DNA of 64,000 nt from Neotamlana nanhaiensis (GTDB lineage Bacteria > Bacteroidota > Bacteroidia > Flavobacteriales > Flavobacteriaceae). The notes beneath the pieces were generated by a model. It did no database searches and had not been told where the DNA came from. It was given only the letters and a program-made list of their open reading frames with translations. The stretch spans positions 186,001-250,000 of the forward strand of contig NZ_JTDV01000010.1 of the NCBI RefSeq assembly GCF_000943555.1, read 5' to 3'. Of the stretch, positions 1 to 7,437 are shown one piece after another (within the stretch, counting starts at the first letter, position 1; every line of letters begins with the position of its first letter). Position numbers and translations under genes: made by a program.

Positions 1-1223
1 TTGGTAATTCTTCAGAAAAAATAAAGCAAGTTGCAGCTATTTCTGCAAACAACGACGATACCATTGGTGAGTTAATCTCTCAAGCATTCTCTAAAGTTGG
101 TAAAGAAGGTGTAATTACTGTTGAAGAAGCTAAAGGTTTAGATACTTATGTTGATGTTGTTGAAGGTATGCAATTCGACAGAGGTTATTTATCGCCTTAC
201 TTTGTAACGGATTCTGATAAAATGATTGCCGATTTAGAAAATCCGTACATTTTATTATTCGATAAAAAGATTTCAAACTTACAAGAAATCCTTCCAATTT
301 TAGAGCCAGTAGCGCAATCTGGTCGTCCACTTTTAATAATCGCTGAAGATGTTGACGGACAAGCCTTAGCCACTTTAGTGGTTAACAAATTACGTGGTGG
401 TTTAAAAATCGCTGCTGTAAAAGCGCCTGGTTTTGGCGACAGACGTAAAGCTATGCTTGAAGATATCGCTATTTTAACTGGTGGTACTGTAATTTCTGAA
501 GAAAGAGGGTTTACTTTAGAAAATGCCGATCTTTCAATGTTAGGTACTGCTGAAACTGTAACTATCGATAAAGACAACACGACAATCGTTAACGGTTCTG
601 GTGATGCTGAAGCTATTAAAGCACGCGTTAACCAAATTAAAGCTCAAATTGAAAGCACAACTAGCGATTACGACAAAGAAAAATTACAAGAGCGTTTAGC
701 AAAATTAGCTGGCGGTGTTGCTGTACTTTATGTTGGTGCTGCTAGTGAAGTTGAAATGAAAGAGAAAAAAGACCGTGTTGATGACGCTTTACATGCTACT
801 CGCGCTGCTGTAGAAGAAGGCATTGTTGCTGGTGGTGGTGTTGCCTTAGTTAGAGCGAAAGCGGTATTAGCAAACCTTGAAACCGTTAATTTAGACGAAA
901 CTACTGGTGTGCAAATTGTAAACAAAGCTATTGAAGCACCGTTACGTACTATCGTTGAAAATGCTGGTGGCGAAGGTTCTGTTGTTATCAATAAAGTACT
1001 TGAAGGTAAAAAAGACTTTGGTTACGACGCTAAATCTGAAGAATATGTGGATATGCTTAAAGCGGGTATTATCGATCCTAAAAAAGTAACGCGTATTGCT
1101 TTAGAAAACGCAGCTTCTGTAGCTGGTATGATTTTAACAACCGAGTGTGCTTTAATCGATATTAAAGAAGATGCTCCTGCTATGCCTCCAATGGGCGGTG
1201 GCGGTATGCCAGGTATGATGTAA
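1..1223 (+). CDS. groL: 60 kDa chaperonin GroEL, 5'-truncated by window edge
   Basis: Cytosolic chaperonin subunit that folds proteins inside a double heptameric ring with GroES. The reading frame is open from base 3, so about 407 C-terminal residues are present of a usual 540-550. The segment opens in the equatorial/intermediate region ([18 protein letters not shown]), passes through the apical domain ([14 protein letters not shown], then [17 protein letters not shown]) and returns to the equatorial domain ([16 protein letters not shown]). It ends in the Gly/Met-rich tail GGGGMPGMM typical of GroEL. The start and groES lie before the window. A strong terminator follows. Identification is certain; only the 5' end is missing. 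Confidence 0.98.
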   Translation, partial: GNSSEKIKQVAAISANNDDTIGELISQAFSKVGKEGVITVEEAKGLDTYVDVVEGMQFDRGYLSPYFVTDSDKMIADLENPYILLFDKKISNLQEILPILEPVAQSGRPLLIIAEDVDGQALATLVVNKLRGGLKIAAVKAPGFGDRRKAMLEDIAILTGGTVISEERGFTLENADLSMLGTAETVTIDKDNTTIVNGSGDAEAIKARVNQIKAQIESTTSDYDKEKLQERLAKLAGGVAVLYVGAASEVEMKEKKDRVDDALHATRAAVEEGIVAGGGVALVRAKAVLANLETVNLDETTGVQIVNKAIEAPLRTIVENAGGEGSVVINKVLEGKKDFGYDAKSEEYVDMLKAGIIDPKKVTRIALENAASVAGMILTTECALIDIKEDAPAMPPMGGGGMPGMM

Positions 1224-1281
1224 GTCGAGAGCCTCGACGGGCAAATTATCTCACTCATTTTTGAGTAAAAACAATAACACT

Positions 1282-1315
1282 AAAAACGTCTCAATTTATT
1301 TTGAGACGTTTTTTA
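1282..1315 (+). terminator. Rho-independent terminator of groEL
   Basis: A perfect 13-bp stem (AAAAACGTCTCAA with TTGAGACGTTTTT) around a 6-nt loop runs straight into a T-rich tract. It lies about 60 bp after the groEL stop. Confidence 0.9.
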
Positions 1316-1380
1316 TTTTTTTACTATGTTTTTATTTTTCAATTACTTAGATTTATTTCATAAAATAAAAACATCATCAT

Positions 1381-2913
1381 TTGGAGCCAATTACAATAAT
1401 TTCTTCTGCAATTTTAAGTCAATTACAAGCTTCTGCGGTTGTTGGTACAATCGTCTCAAGTTTTATTGGAAGTAGATCCGACGAACTTCTTTGCAAAGGC
1501 ACAAAACATCTTTTTAACAAAATAAAAAATAATGTTGACGAACCGGCAAACCATGACATCCAAAAAGCAGTAAGGAAAGCCTATTTGTGTGCTACTCATG
1601 TTGCTACTGATGAAGTAAAAAATGATACTGATTTAAAAGAAATAAAATCCTATTTAAAAAAAGAGCTTTCAAAACTTAAAAAACCAAACATTCGTTTTCC
1701 AAAAACCGAGTTGGACAGTAAGTTTGAACAACTACTAAATCCAAAAGGTAATTCAGTTGATGAGCAATTACCAACAATTAAGCTATCATTAAAAGAAATG
1801 CTTCTTGAAGAGTTGAAATTGATGAAATTGCGAGTTCCTCTGGAGCTTAAAAACAAAATCATGGATGGATGGAATGAAGGAAACAAACACTACGATTGGT
1901 ATGAATTAATGTGTGCTTTTGCTACTGAGGATTTTAAAAGCAACGAAAGAATTAGAGCAGTTATACAAACAGACTACTTATCAATTTTAACACAACAAAG
2001 TAATGATATAAATATAAAAATTGATGATGTAGTAAGCCATCTTGAAGCCATTGAAGCAGCTTACAAGCCAATTTTAGTGAAGGTTGAAACTATTATTTCA
2101 ATTGTAGAAAACACTAACGAGAAAGTAAACCAAATAGACAAAAAAGTTGATGACTTGGTTGAAGCATTAAAACTAAAAACAGGCGGTAAAAAAAACATCC
2201 TGTTTAACACAAAAGGTTTAAAAGCCAGCACAAACTACAACAAAATAAAAACTAAACTTGAGGCACTATACCTCGATGAAGAAAACCTAAGAATTGAAAT
2301 AGAGGATTATAAACTAGAAGTTAAAGAAGCAAACAGCAACAACCTAGAAAGAAAAAAACGCCTACTAAACAATGCGGAGCAAAACCATTTGGAGGTAAAT
2401 ACACAAAGAATTGATACCGAAAAGGAACTAGAGGTTTTTGTTAATGATGTTTTAAACCTCGCTAAACTATTAAATAGTGAAGAATTAATAAACAACAATG
2501 ACCTAAGTACAATTAAAACATTATTTGAACAAGGTAAATATCAAGAAGTTAATGAACTCCTTAACGAGGATAAGTTATATAAAGAACTTGAAACTATAAA
2601 CACAGAAAAGCATGAGCTCTCACAAAAGTTTTTGGTAAAAGCACAAACCACAGTTATAGAAAAAAAAGAAAACTGGTTTAATTTAGCATATAAATATTAC
2701 CAAGAAGCTATCAATTTAGAAGAAACAGCAAATAATTTATTCGAATTTGCATACTTTTTAGATATTCACAGAAAAATCTCAAATGCCATTTTTTATTACA
2801 ATAAATGTCTCTCACTAAGAAGAAAACTCGCCAAGGAGAACCCAAATGCCTTTTTGGCTGACGTGGCGATGACATTGAACAATCTGGCAAGTCTACGTCA
2901 GTTACGGTTTTAA
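1381..2913 (+). CDS. Coiled-coil/TPR protein, C-terminally truncated
   Basis: A 510-aa protein, probably starting at TTG 1381 because in-frame stops lie just upstream (1366) and no ATG is near. Residues 4-30 are hydrophobic/small (IISSAILSQLQASAVVGTIV). Two coiled-coil stretches follow (about 210-265 and 290-365). TPR-like helices begin near 430 and include FYYNKCLSLRRKLAKENP, a kinesin-light-chain-type repeat that in this family normally opens a long TPR array. Here the protein stops after DVAMTLNNLASL with the unrelated tail RQLRF, right where the following cassette-like DNA begins. I infer the array was lost by an insertion or deletion. Related Bacteroidota proteins are often found among defence genes, but no function is shown here. 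Confidence 0.6.
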   Translation: MEPITIISSAILSQLQASAVVGTIVSSFIGSRSDELLCKGTKHLFNKIKNNVDEPANHDIQKAVRKAYLCATHVATDEVKNDTDLKEIKSYLKKELSKLKKPNIRFPKTELDSKFEQLLNPKGNSVDEQLPTIKLSLKEMLLEELKLMKLRVPLELKNKIMDGWNEGNKHYDWYELMCAFATEDFKSNERIRAVIQTDYLSILTQQSNDINIKIDDVVSHLEAIEAAYKPILVKVETIISIVENTNEKVNQIDKKVDDLVEALKLKTGGKKNILFNTKGLKASTNYNKIKTKLEALYLDEENLRIEIEDYKLEVKEANSNNLERKKRLLNNAEQNHLEVNTQRIDTEKELEVFVNDVLNLAKLLNSEELINNNDLSTIKTLFEQGKYQEVNELLNEDKLYKELETINTEKHELSQKFLVKAQTTVIEKKENWFNLAYKYYQEAINLEETANNLFEFAYFLDIHRKISNAIFYYNKCLSLRRKLAKENPNAFLADVAMTLNNLASLRQLRF

Positions 2914-2940
2914 AGTTAATGATTTTCGGTTTAGCACTGA

Positions 2941-2998
2941 CGTTAGCAATTCCGAGTGGATTCGGACGTAGTCGAATCCGCCGTAATTGCGGTTATAC
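2941..2998. repeat. attC-like imperfect hairpin at cassette boundary
   Basis: An inner stem pairs GGATTCG(G)AC (2958-2967) with GTCGAATCC (2971-2979) around a GTA loop, with one bulged G. An outer stem pairs GCAATT (2946-2951) with AATTGC (2985-2990). GTTA-containing ends flank it (CGTTAGC and GGTTATAC). A long imperfect stem with an unpaired base is the general shape of integron attC sites. However, the flanking bases do not match the GTTRRRY/RYYYAAC core, so this is a resemblance, not an identification. Confidence 0.4.
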
Positions 2999-3009
2999 AT
3001 TGTTGTGCT
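2992..3009 (+). repeat. Left inverted boundary repeat of barstar cassette
   Basis: Reads GTTATAC-ATT-GTTGTGCT. An inverted copy with a 4-nt spacer lies at 3681-3699, so the two bound the minus-strand genes between them. This suggests a mobile gene cassette; the recombinase is unknown. Confidence 0.5.
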
Positions 3010-3017
3010 TAGTTTTT

Positions 3018-3389
3018 TTATTTTGTTTCGTACCAATCTTTATAATCTAGATGTTTGTTAAATTCCTCATCATCCATTTTAAACAGAATCTTTGAATATT
3101 CTCTTGATTTTGAGATTCCTTTTTCGTTCAGAAAATCGGTAATCATAAAATAAACCGAAGGATGTTCAATATCATCCATTTTCAAAGTCGAATATCTTTT
3201 CCTTGATTTCGGATATTGTTTCCAAAATCGTTTGTAATCGCGATAAATTTCATCCGTAACTTTTGAGATAATCTGATTTAACAATTCTATTGGGATTTGA
3301 TTGTCCGACAGTCCAACATAATACTCTTTGATTTTCGAGTAAAAGTCTTGTTTAGGTTTAATTTTATTTTCAGTTTTCCAGAATAGCAT
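3018..3389 (-). CDS. Hypothetical 123-aa protein downstream of barstar-like gene
   Basis: I do not recognise a family. The protein is soluble, with no signal peptide or membrane helix, and is rich in charged and aromatic residues (YRDYKRFWKQYPKSRKRYS, residues about 50-68; KDWYETK at the end). Its ATG follows the barstar-like stop codon with no gap (TAAATG), so the two are almost certainly co-translated. It could be a partner of the immunity protein or a second immunity protein. No nuclease toxin gene is visible beside it. Confidence 0.65.
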   Translation of the reverse strand: MLFWKTENKIKPKQDFYSKIKEYYVGLSDNQIPIELLNQIISKVTDEIYRDYKRFWKQYPKSRKRYSTLKMDDIEHPSVYFMITDFLNEKGISKSREYSKILFKMDDEEFNKHLDYKDWYETK

Positions 3390-3667
3390 TTAAGTCAACT
3401 GTAATTCAATATTTTCGTGTTCTTTTATTATTTCAACTATTCGGTCATAGTATTTTAGTTCCGATTTGCTTTTTTCACTACGATGCCATTTTAAGATATA
3501 TTTCTCATCAACATCGTCACTCCAAATCCGCCATACAAAACATCATTAAATGCGTTTAAATTCCGTCCAATTTTCCAATTCAGTCCGAAAGTCATTTTCG
3601 ATTCTATCTCTCGATAAAATCCTTTCATATTTGAAAATTTATTTCCGTTTATCTCGATTATTCGCAT
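3390..3667 (-). pseudogene. Barstar-like RNase inhibitor, single frameshift
   Basis: Barstar proteins bind and block barnase-type ribonucleases in the cytosol. From ATG 3667 one frame reads MRIIEINGNKFSNMKGFYRE, then WKIGRNLNAFNDVLYGGFG. These are the first beta strand and the W..G.NLDA-type inhibitory helix of the family. After about 3521 that frame runs into junk and stops at 3491. The neighbouring frame continues at once with DDVDEKYILKWHRSEKSKS and then RIVEIIKEHENIELQLT, ending at 3390, a good barstar C-terminus. A single missing base near 3520-3524 explains this. It is either a true pseudogene or a sequencing error. The joined product would be about 92 aa, the usual barstar size. Confidence 0.8.
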
Positions 3668-3680
3668 TTTGGGTAAATTA

Positions 3681-3699
3681 AGCACAACTCCCGTATAAC
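3681..3699 (-). repeat. Right inverted boundary repeat of barstar cassette
   Basis: On the minus strand it reads GTTATAC-GGGA-GTTGTGCT, matching the motif at 2992-3009 in opposite orientation. It ends just upstream of the barstar-like gene. Confidence 0.5.
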
Positions 3700-3737
3700 A
3701 GGCACTCTAAAAGTAAACAAATTAATACAAAACACAT

Positions 3738-3771
3738 AAAAAAAAGGCTAACCAATTAAGGTTAACCTTTT
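3738..3771 (-). terminator. Terminator downstream of universal stress gene
   Basis: On the minus strand AAAGGTTAACC pairs with GGTTAGCCTTT (one mismatch) around TTAATT and is followed by a run of T. It lies about 28 bp past the stop of the stress gene. Confidence 0.75.
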
Positions 3772-3798
3772 GCTTTGTTTAATATATTTATTTAGTTA

Positions 3799-4629
3799 TT
3801 AAATTTTAAATGTCATTACTGGTAGTACGGCGTGGTTAGCAATATCTTCGGAGATGCTGCCTTCTAAAAAGTGGGTTATTCCTTTTCTGCCATGAGTAGC
3901 AACAGCTATTAAATCGGCATTAATTTCGGCAGCTTGGTTTAAAATACCAGCTTCAACAGAATAGTTAGACACAAAACTTGTATCGGCCATTCGGTTGGTA
4001 TGGCCTTCGGCTTCTATTAAAAACGTGGCTACTTTTTCGCGCATTTCTTTCGAGGTTATAAAGCGGCTTGGTGTATTCACATAAACCAAATTCACTTTGG
4101 CATGTAAGGCTTCAAACTGTGCCACAGCGCGTTTAAACACTTCAATAGAATCGGTAGCAAAATCGGTGGCAAACAACACATTTTTAAACCCTACGGTTTT
4201 TATTTCGTCTTTTAACACCAACACGGGTATTTTAGAGTGTCGCACCACCTTTTCGGTATTACTGCCTACAAAAATTTCAGTAATACCACTAGAACCATGC
4301 GAGCCCATTACAATTAAATCGGCGCTATGGTCTTCGGCCACATCGCTAACTTCGCTAAACACTTTAAAATGCTTTACAATTGGAGTTACTTTTATACCTT
4401 GTAAATACTCACGATTTAAAAAGGATTTAAACTTTTTCTCGGCCAGTTTTAAATAAAAAACAGCTTCTTCATTTTGTTGAAAACCGCCTTTGGTAAACAC
4501 AGCTTCCGACAATTCCAACATGTGTAATGCCAAAACTTCACCTTGATGTTGTTTGGCTAATATGGCTGCGGCTTCAAGGGCATATTCAGAATATATTGAA
4601 AAATCTATAGGTACAATTATTTTTTTCAT
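3799..4629 (-). CDS. Universal stress protein with tandem Usp domains
   Basis: A 276-aa cytosolic UspA-family protein with two Usp domains (about 1-140 and 147-276). The first carries the nucleotide-binding pattern GSHGSSG...VGSNTEKV (109-127), and the second ATHGRKG...EGSISEDI. Both match the G-x2-G-x9-G(S/T) signature of ATP-binding Usps. Family members help cells survive stress or stasis; the partner is unknown. It follows hemN on the same strand with a 73-bp gap and may be co-transcribed. HemN supports anaerobic haem synthesis, so a low-oxygen role is plausible, but this is inferred from position only. Confidence 0.92.
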   Translation of the reverse strand: MKKIIVPIDFSIYSEYALEAAAILAKQHQGEVLALHMLELSEAVFTKGGFQQNEEAVFYLKLAEKKFKSFLNREYLQGIKVTPIVKHFKVFSEVSDVAEDHSADLIVMGSHGSSGITEIFVGSNTEKVVRHSKIPVLVLKDEIKTVGFKNVLFATDFATDSIEVFKRAVAQFEALHAKVNLVYVNTPSRFITSKEMREKVATFLIEAEGHTNRMADTSFVSNYSVEAGILNQAAEINADLIAVATHGRKGITHFLEGSISEDIANHAVLPVMTFKI

Positions 4630-4702
4630 GACAAATAATTTAGATGGTTTATTTCTTTATTAAAGTACAAAATTTTAAGCACTTTTTCAAGTAAATTAAC
4701 GT

Positions 4703-6067
4703 TTATATCGTCATGGAAAACAGTTGTTTTTCAGGCTTTTTTTGCTGTAATAATACATCGAAAGCCATACAAACATTACGAACAAATGGTTTTCCTTTTT
4801 TAGTGATTTTTAATCCATTATTCTCGATAACTACAAGCTCATCTTTTAACATTTCAGACAATTTATTTAAAGTATCATCTAAATTTTTAAAAGTTGAATC
4901 ACTGTTATTCCATGCGGTTTTGTAATGACACATTAAATTCAAAATATGTTGCCTTATTACTAAATCTTCTTCATTTAAAATATGACCTCGAAACACAGGT
5001 ATAATGTTGTTTTCAACTAAATGATAGTACGCCTCGATGCCTTTTACATTTTGAGAAAAACCATACCAACTATCGCTAATAGACGATACGCCTAAACCAA
5101 TCATCATTTGCGTTTTTGATGCGGCATAACCCATAAAATTACGGTGTAGCTTCTGGTTGACCATGGCGGTGTACAACGCATCGGTTGGTAAGGCAAAATG
5201 GTCCATACCTATTTCGGCATAACCCGCATCGGCCAACAAGGCTTTACCAACTTCGTATTGCAAACGTTTTTCTTCGGGTTTTGGTAAGTTTGCTTCGCTA
5301 AAACCGCGCTGTCCATTGCCTTTTATCCATGGTGTATGTGCATAACTGTAAAAAGCAATGCTATCGGGCATTAATTGTCTTGTTTTAGCTATGGTTTCGC
5401 GAATATGGTCAACAGTTTGAAATGGTAAACCGAAAATAATATCGTGTCCTACACTGGTAAAACCAACGCTTCTTGCCATTTCGGTAGCGCGTTTAACATG
5501 CTCGAATGGTTGTATTCTATGTATAGCCTTTTGTACGGTATCGTTGTAATCTTGCACACCAAAACTAACACGCCTAAAGCCTAAACTGCACAAGGTTAAC
5601 AGATGTTCTTTTGTTGTATTATTGGGATGACCTTCAAAACTAAACTCATAATTTTCGGCTAGAATAGCTTTTCTGGTTATCCCTTTTATCAATCGGTTTA
5701 AATTTAAAGGCGAGAAAAACGTTGGAGTACCACCGCCTAAATGCAATGCTTTAATTTTTGGTTTGTCGTTGAATAATTCACAATACAAATCCCATTCTTT
5801 TAAAACGGCGGTAATATATGGCGATTCTACCTCGTGACGTTTAGTAATGCGCTTATTACAGCCACAAAACGTGCATAAACTTTCGCAAAATGGTAAATGA
5901 ATGTACAAACTAATGCCTTCGGAGGTATTGCTTTCGTTAAACGATTGCCGTAATGATTGTTTCCATTGTTTTAAACTGAAGGTATTATTGTCCCAAAAAG
6001 GCACCGTTGGATAACTGGTATACCGAGGCCCTGGTACATTGTACTTTTTTATTAAATTATGGCTCAT
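4703..6067 (-). CDS. hemN: Oxygen-independent coproporphyrinogen III oxidase HemN
   Basis: Radical-SAM enzyme that decarboxylates coproporphyrinogen III to protoporphyrinogen IX without oxygen, in cytosolic haem synthesis. At 454 aa it has the length of true HemN. The cluster motif is C61-x3-C65-x2-C68-G-C70 (PFCESLCTFCGCN). The GGGTPTFF glycine motif and the N-terminal PGPRYTSYPTVPFW substrate-binding segment of genuine HemN are present. The extra CGC cysteine and the N-terminal extension argue against the HemW paralogue. ATG 6067 starts the canonical N-terminus. Confidence 0.96.
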   Translation of the reverse strand: MSHNLIKKYNVPGPRYTSYPTVPFWDNNTFSLKQWKQSLRQSFNESNTSEGISLYIHLPFCESLCTFCGCNKRITKRHEVESPYITAVLKEWDLYCELFNDKPKIKALHLGGGTPTFFSPLNLNRLIKGITRKAILAENYEFSFEGHPNNTTKEHLLTLCSLGFRRVSFGVQDYNDTVQKAIHRIQPFEHVKRATEMARSVGFTSVGHDIIFGLPFQTVDHIRETIAKTRQLMPDSIAFYSYAHTPWIKGNGQRGFSEANLPKPEEKRLQYEVGKALLADAGYAEIGMDHFALPTDALYTAMVNQKLHRNFMGYAASKTQMMIGLGVSSISDSWYGFSQNVKGIEAYYHLVENNIIPVFRGHILNEEDLVIRQHILNLMCHYKTAWNNSDSTFKNLDDTLNKLSEMLKDELVVIENNGLKITKKGKPFVRNVCMAFDVLLQQKKPEKQLFSMTI

Positions 6068-6100
6068 ACTAATTAATTTGAGTCAAAACTAAGGGCATAA

Positions 6101-6132
6101 AAAAGAAAAAACCATGACAAAAGTCATGGTTT
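6101..6132 (-). terminator. Terminator of sucrose-type operon
   Basis: On the minus strand a 10-bp perfect stem (AAACCATGAC with GTCATGGTTT, TTTT loop) is followed by a T-rich tract. It lies about 25 bp after the GT4 stop and before the hemN start, separating the two transcripts. Confidence 0.9.
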
Positions 6133-6155
6133 GGTTATTTGCAGTTTATTATACT

Positions 6156-7433
6156 TTAAAAAATATTGGATTCCATAGTACGCTGATTAATAGAATTATT
6201 AAACACTTCAATCATACGTTTAGCAATACCTGTCCAACCAAAATTACGACGTGCAAAACGCGCACCTTCAACAGAAAGTTCGTTACGCATTTTTGGGTAT
6301 AATAATGGCATTGCCATCATCGCACCAAACTCTACCGGACGATGTGGATCGGCAAATAAGGCTTGATTTCCAAAATCGATTAAGTCGTACAAACCACCAT
6401 GAACCGTTACAACACTTGGCGTACCACAGGCCATAGCCTCGATAGCTACCATACCAAATGGCTCGTAACGTGATGGCATTGCAAAAATATTTGCCGAACG
6501 ATATACGTTTGCTAAATCTTCGTCGGCCACATAACTTTTCCAGGTAATTTTATCTAAAATACCTAATTCGCCAGCGAGTTTCTTTAAACCTTCAACACCT
6601 TTGTCGTCTTGTTTAGAATTATCGCCTCCAATGGCAGCAACTAAGCGTGCTTCGGGACATAAATCGAAAACTGTTGGTAACGATTTTATTAATAAATCAT
6701 AACCTTTATTATGAGCCATTCTACCTAAAGCTAAAATATCGGTTGGTTGAATATCGTATTTGGCTCGAATTTTGTCGTTTTCTTTACTTGGTACTGGAAA
6801 AAAGCGGTTCTCATCAATACCTGGAGGAATCATACCACAATTTCGTGGTAACACATCGTATTGTTGCGTTAATAAATCGACTTGTGGTAAGGTGGTTGCA
6901 ATTACAAAATTACACATTTGGTATACAAAATACTCTTTACGAATACGCTCCTTGAAACGGTACTTCTCCTCCATTTCTTTTTCTTCCATATCGCTTCCCA
7001 TTGTATGTTGTTTCCACCAACCTAATGAGTGCGGTGTATGCACGTGAGAAATACCAAGTTCTTCGGCAATTTTTTGTCCTGCCCAACCAGCATCCCAATA
7101 ATGTGAATATACCACATCGTAACGCTTACGCTCCTTTTTTATAGCAGCTAAACAATTGGTTACAAACTTTTTTAGGTGGTCGTGCATGTCTTCTTTTCTA
7201 ATAAACTTTTTACCACCAAAAGGGATACGCCAAACGCTGTAATTTTCGTCTACATGATCGTATTCTGGTTGGTCTTCAAATTGGCGCGTTACCAAATCTA
7301 CTTTTTTTCCTAAACGGCTAAACCGCTCAGCGAGCTCTAAAACATAAACTACTTGACCTCCTGTATCAGGTTTTCCTAATTCGGCATTGGCTCCTACATA
7401 TCCGTGTAAGGATATCATTAAAATTGATTTCAT
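6156..7433 (-). CDS. GT4 glycosyltransferase, sucrose-phosphate-synthase-like
   Basis: A 425-aa GT-B fold enzyme of family GT4. The N-terminus has GKPDTGGQVVYVLELA (20-35), the acceptor-side signature of sucrose-phosphate synthases and sucrose synthases. HVHTPHSLGWWK (130-141) is also typical of that group. The C-terminal donor domain has GRMAHNKG (237-244) and the EX7E motif E324-E332 (EPFGMVAIE). The likely reaction is UDP-glucose plus fructose-6-phosphate to sucrose-6-phosphate. The gene starts 4 bp after the fused phosphatase gene, which would supply the next step. Exact donor and acceptor cannot be fixed from sequence; mannosylfructose- or glucosylglycerate-type products are alternatives. 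Confidence 0.82.
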   Translation of the reverse strand: MKSILMISLHGYVGANAELGKPDTGGQVVYVLELAERFSRLGKKVDLVTRQFEDQPEYDHVDENYSVWRIPFGGKKFIRKEDMHDHLKKFVTNCLAAIKKERKRYDVVYSHYWDAGWAGQKIAEELGISHVHTPHSLGWWKQHTMGSDMEEKEMEEKYRFKERIRKEYFVYQMCNFVIATTLPQVDLLTQQYDVLPRNCGMIPPGIDENRFFPVPSKENDKIRAKYDIQPTDILALGRMAHNKGYDLLIKSLPTVFDLCPEARLVAAIGGDNSKQDDKGVEGLKKLAGELGILDKITWKSYVADEDLANVYRSANIFAMPSRYEPFGMVAIEAMACGTPSVVTVHGGLYDLIDFGNQALFADPHRPVEFGAMMAMPLLYPKMRNELSVEGARFARRNFGWTGIAKRMIEVFNNSINQRTMESNIF

Positions 7434-7437
7434 AGTT

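Noticed and set aside
2941-2998. A bona fide integron attC site
   Set aside because: Stem shape and bulged base fit, but the GTTRRRY/RYYYAAC core is not met and no integron integrase is in the window. Reported only as attC-like.
3799-4629. Plus-strand frames inside the universal stress gene (e.g. 4097-4456)
   Set aside because: They lie wholly antisense to a gene with clear Usp domains and show no family motif; they are shadows of its codon use.
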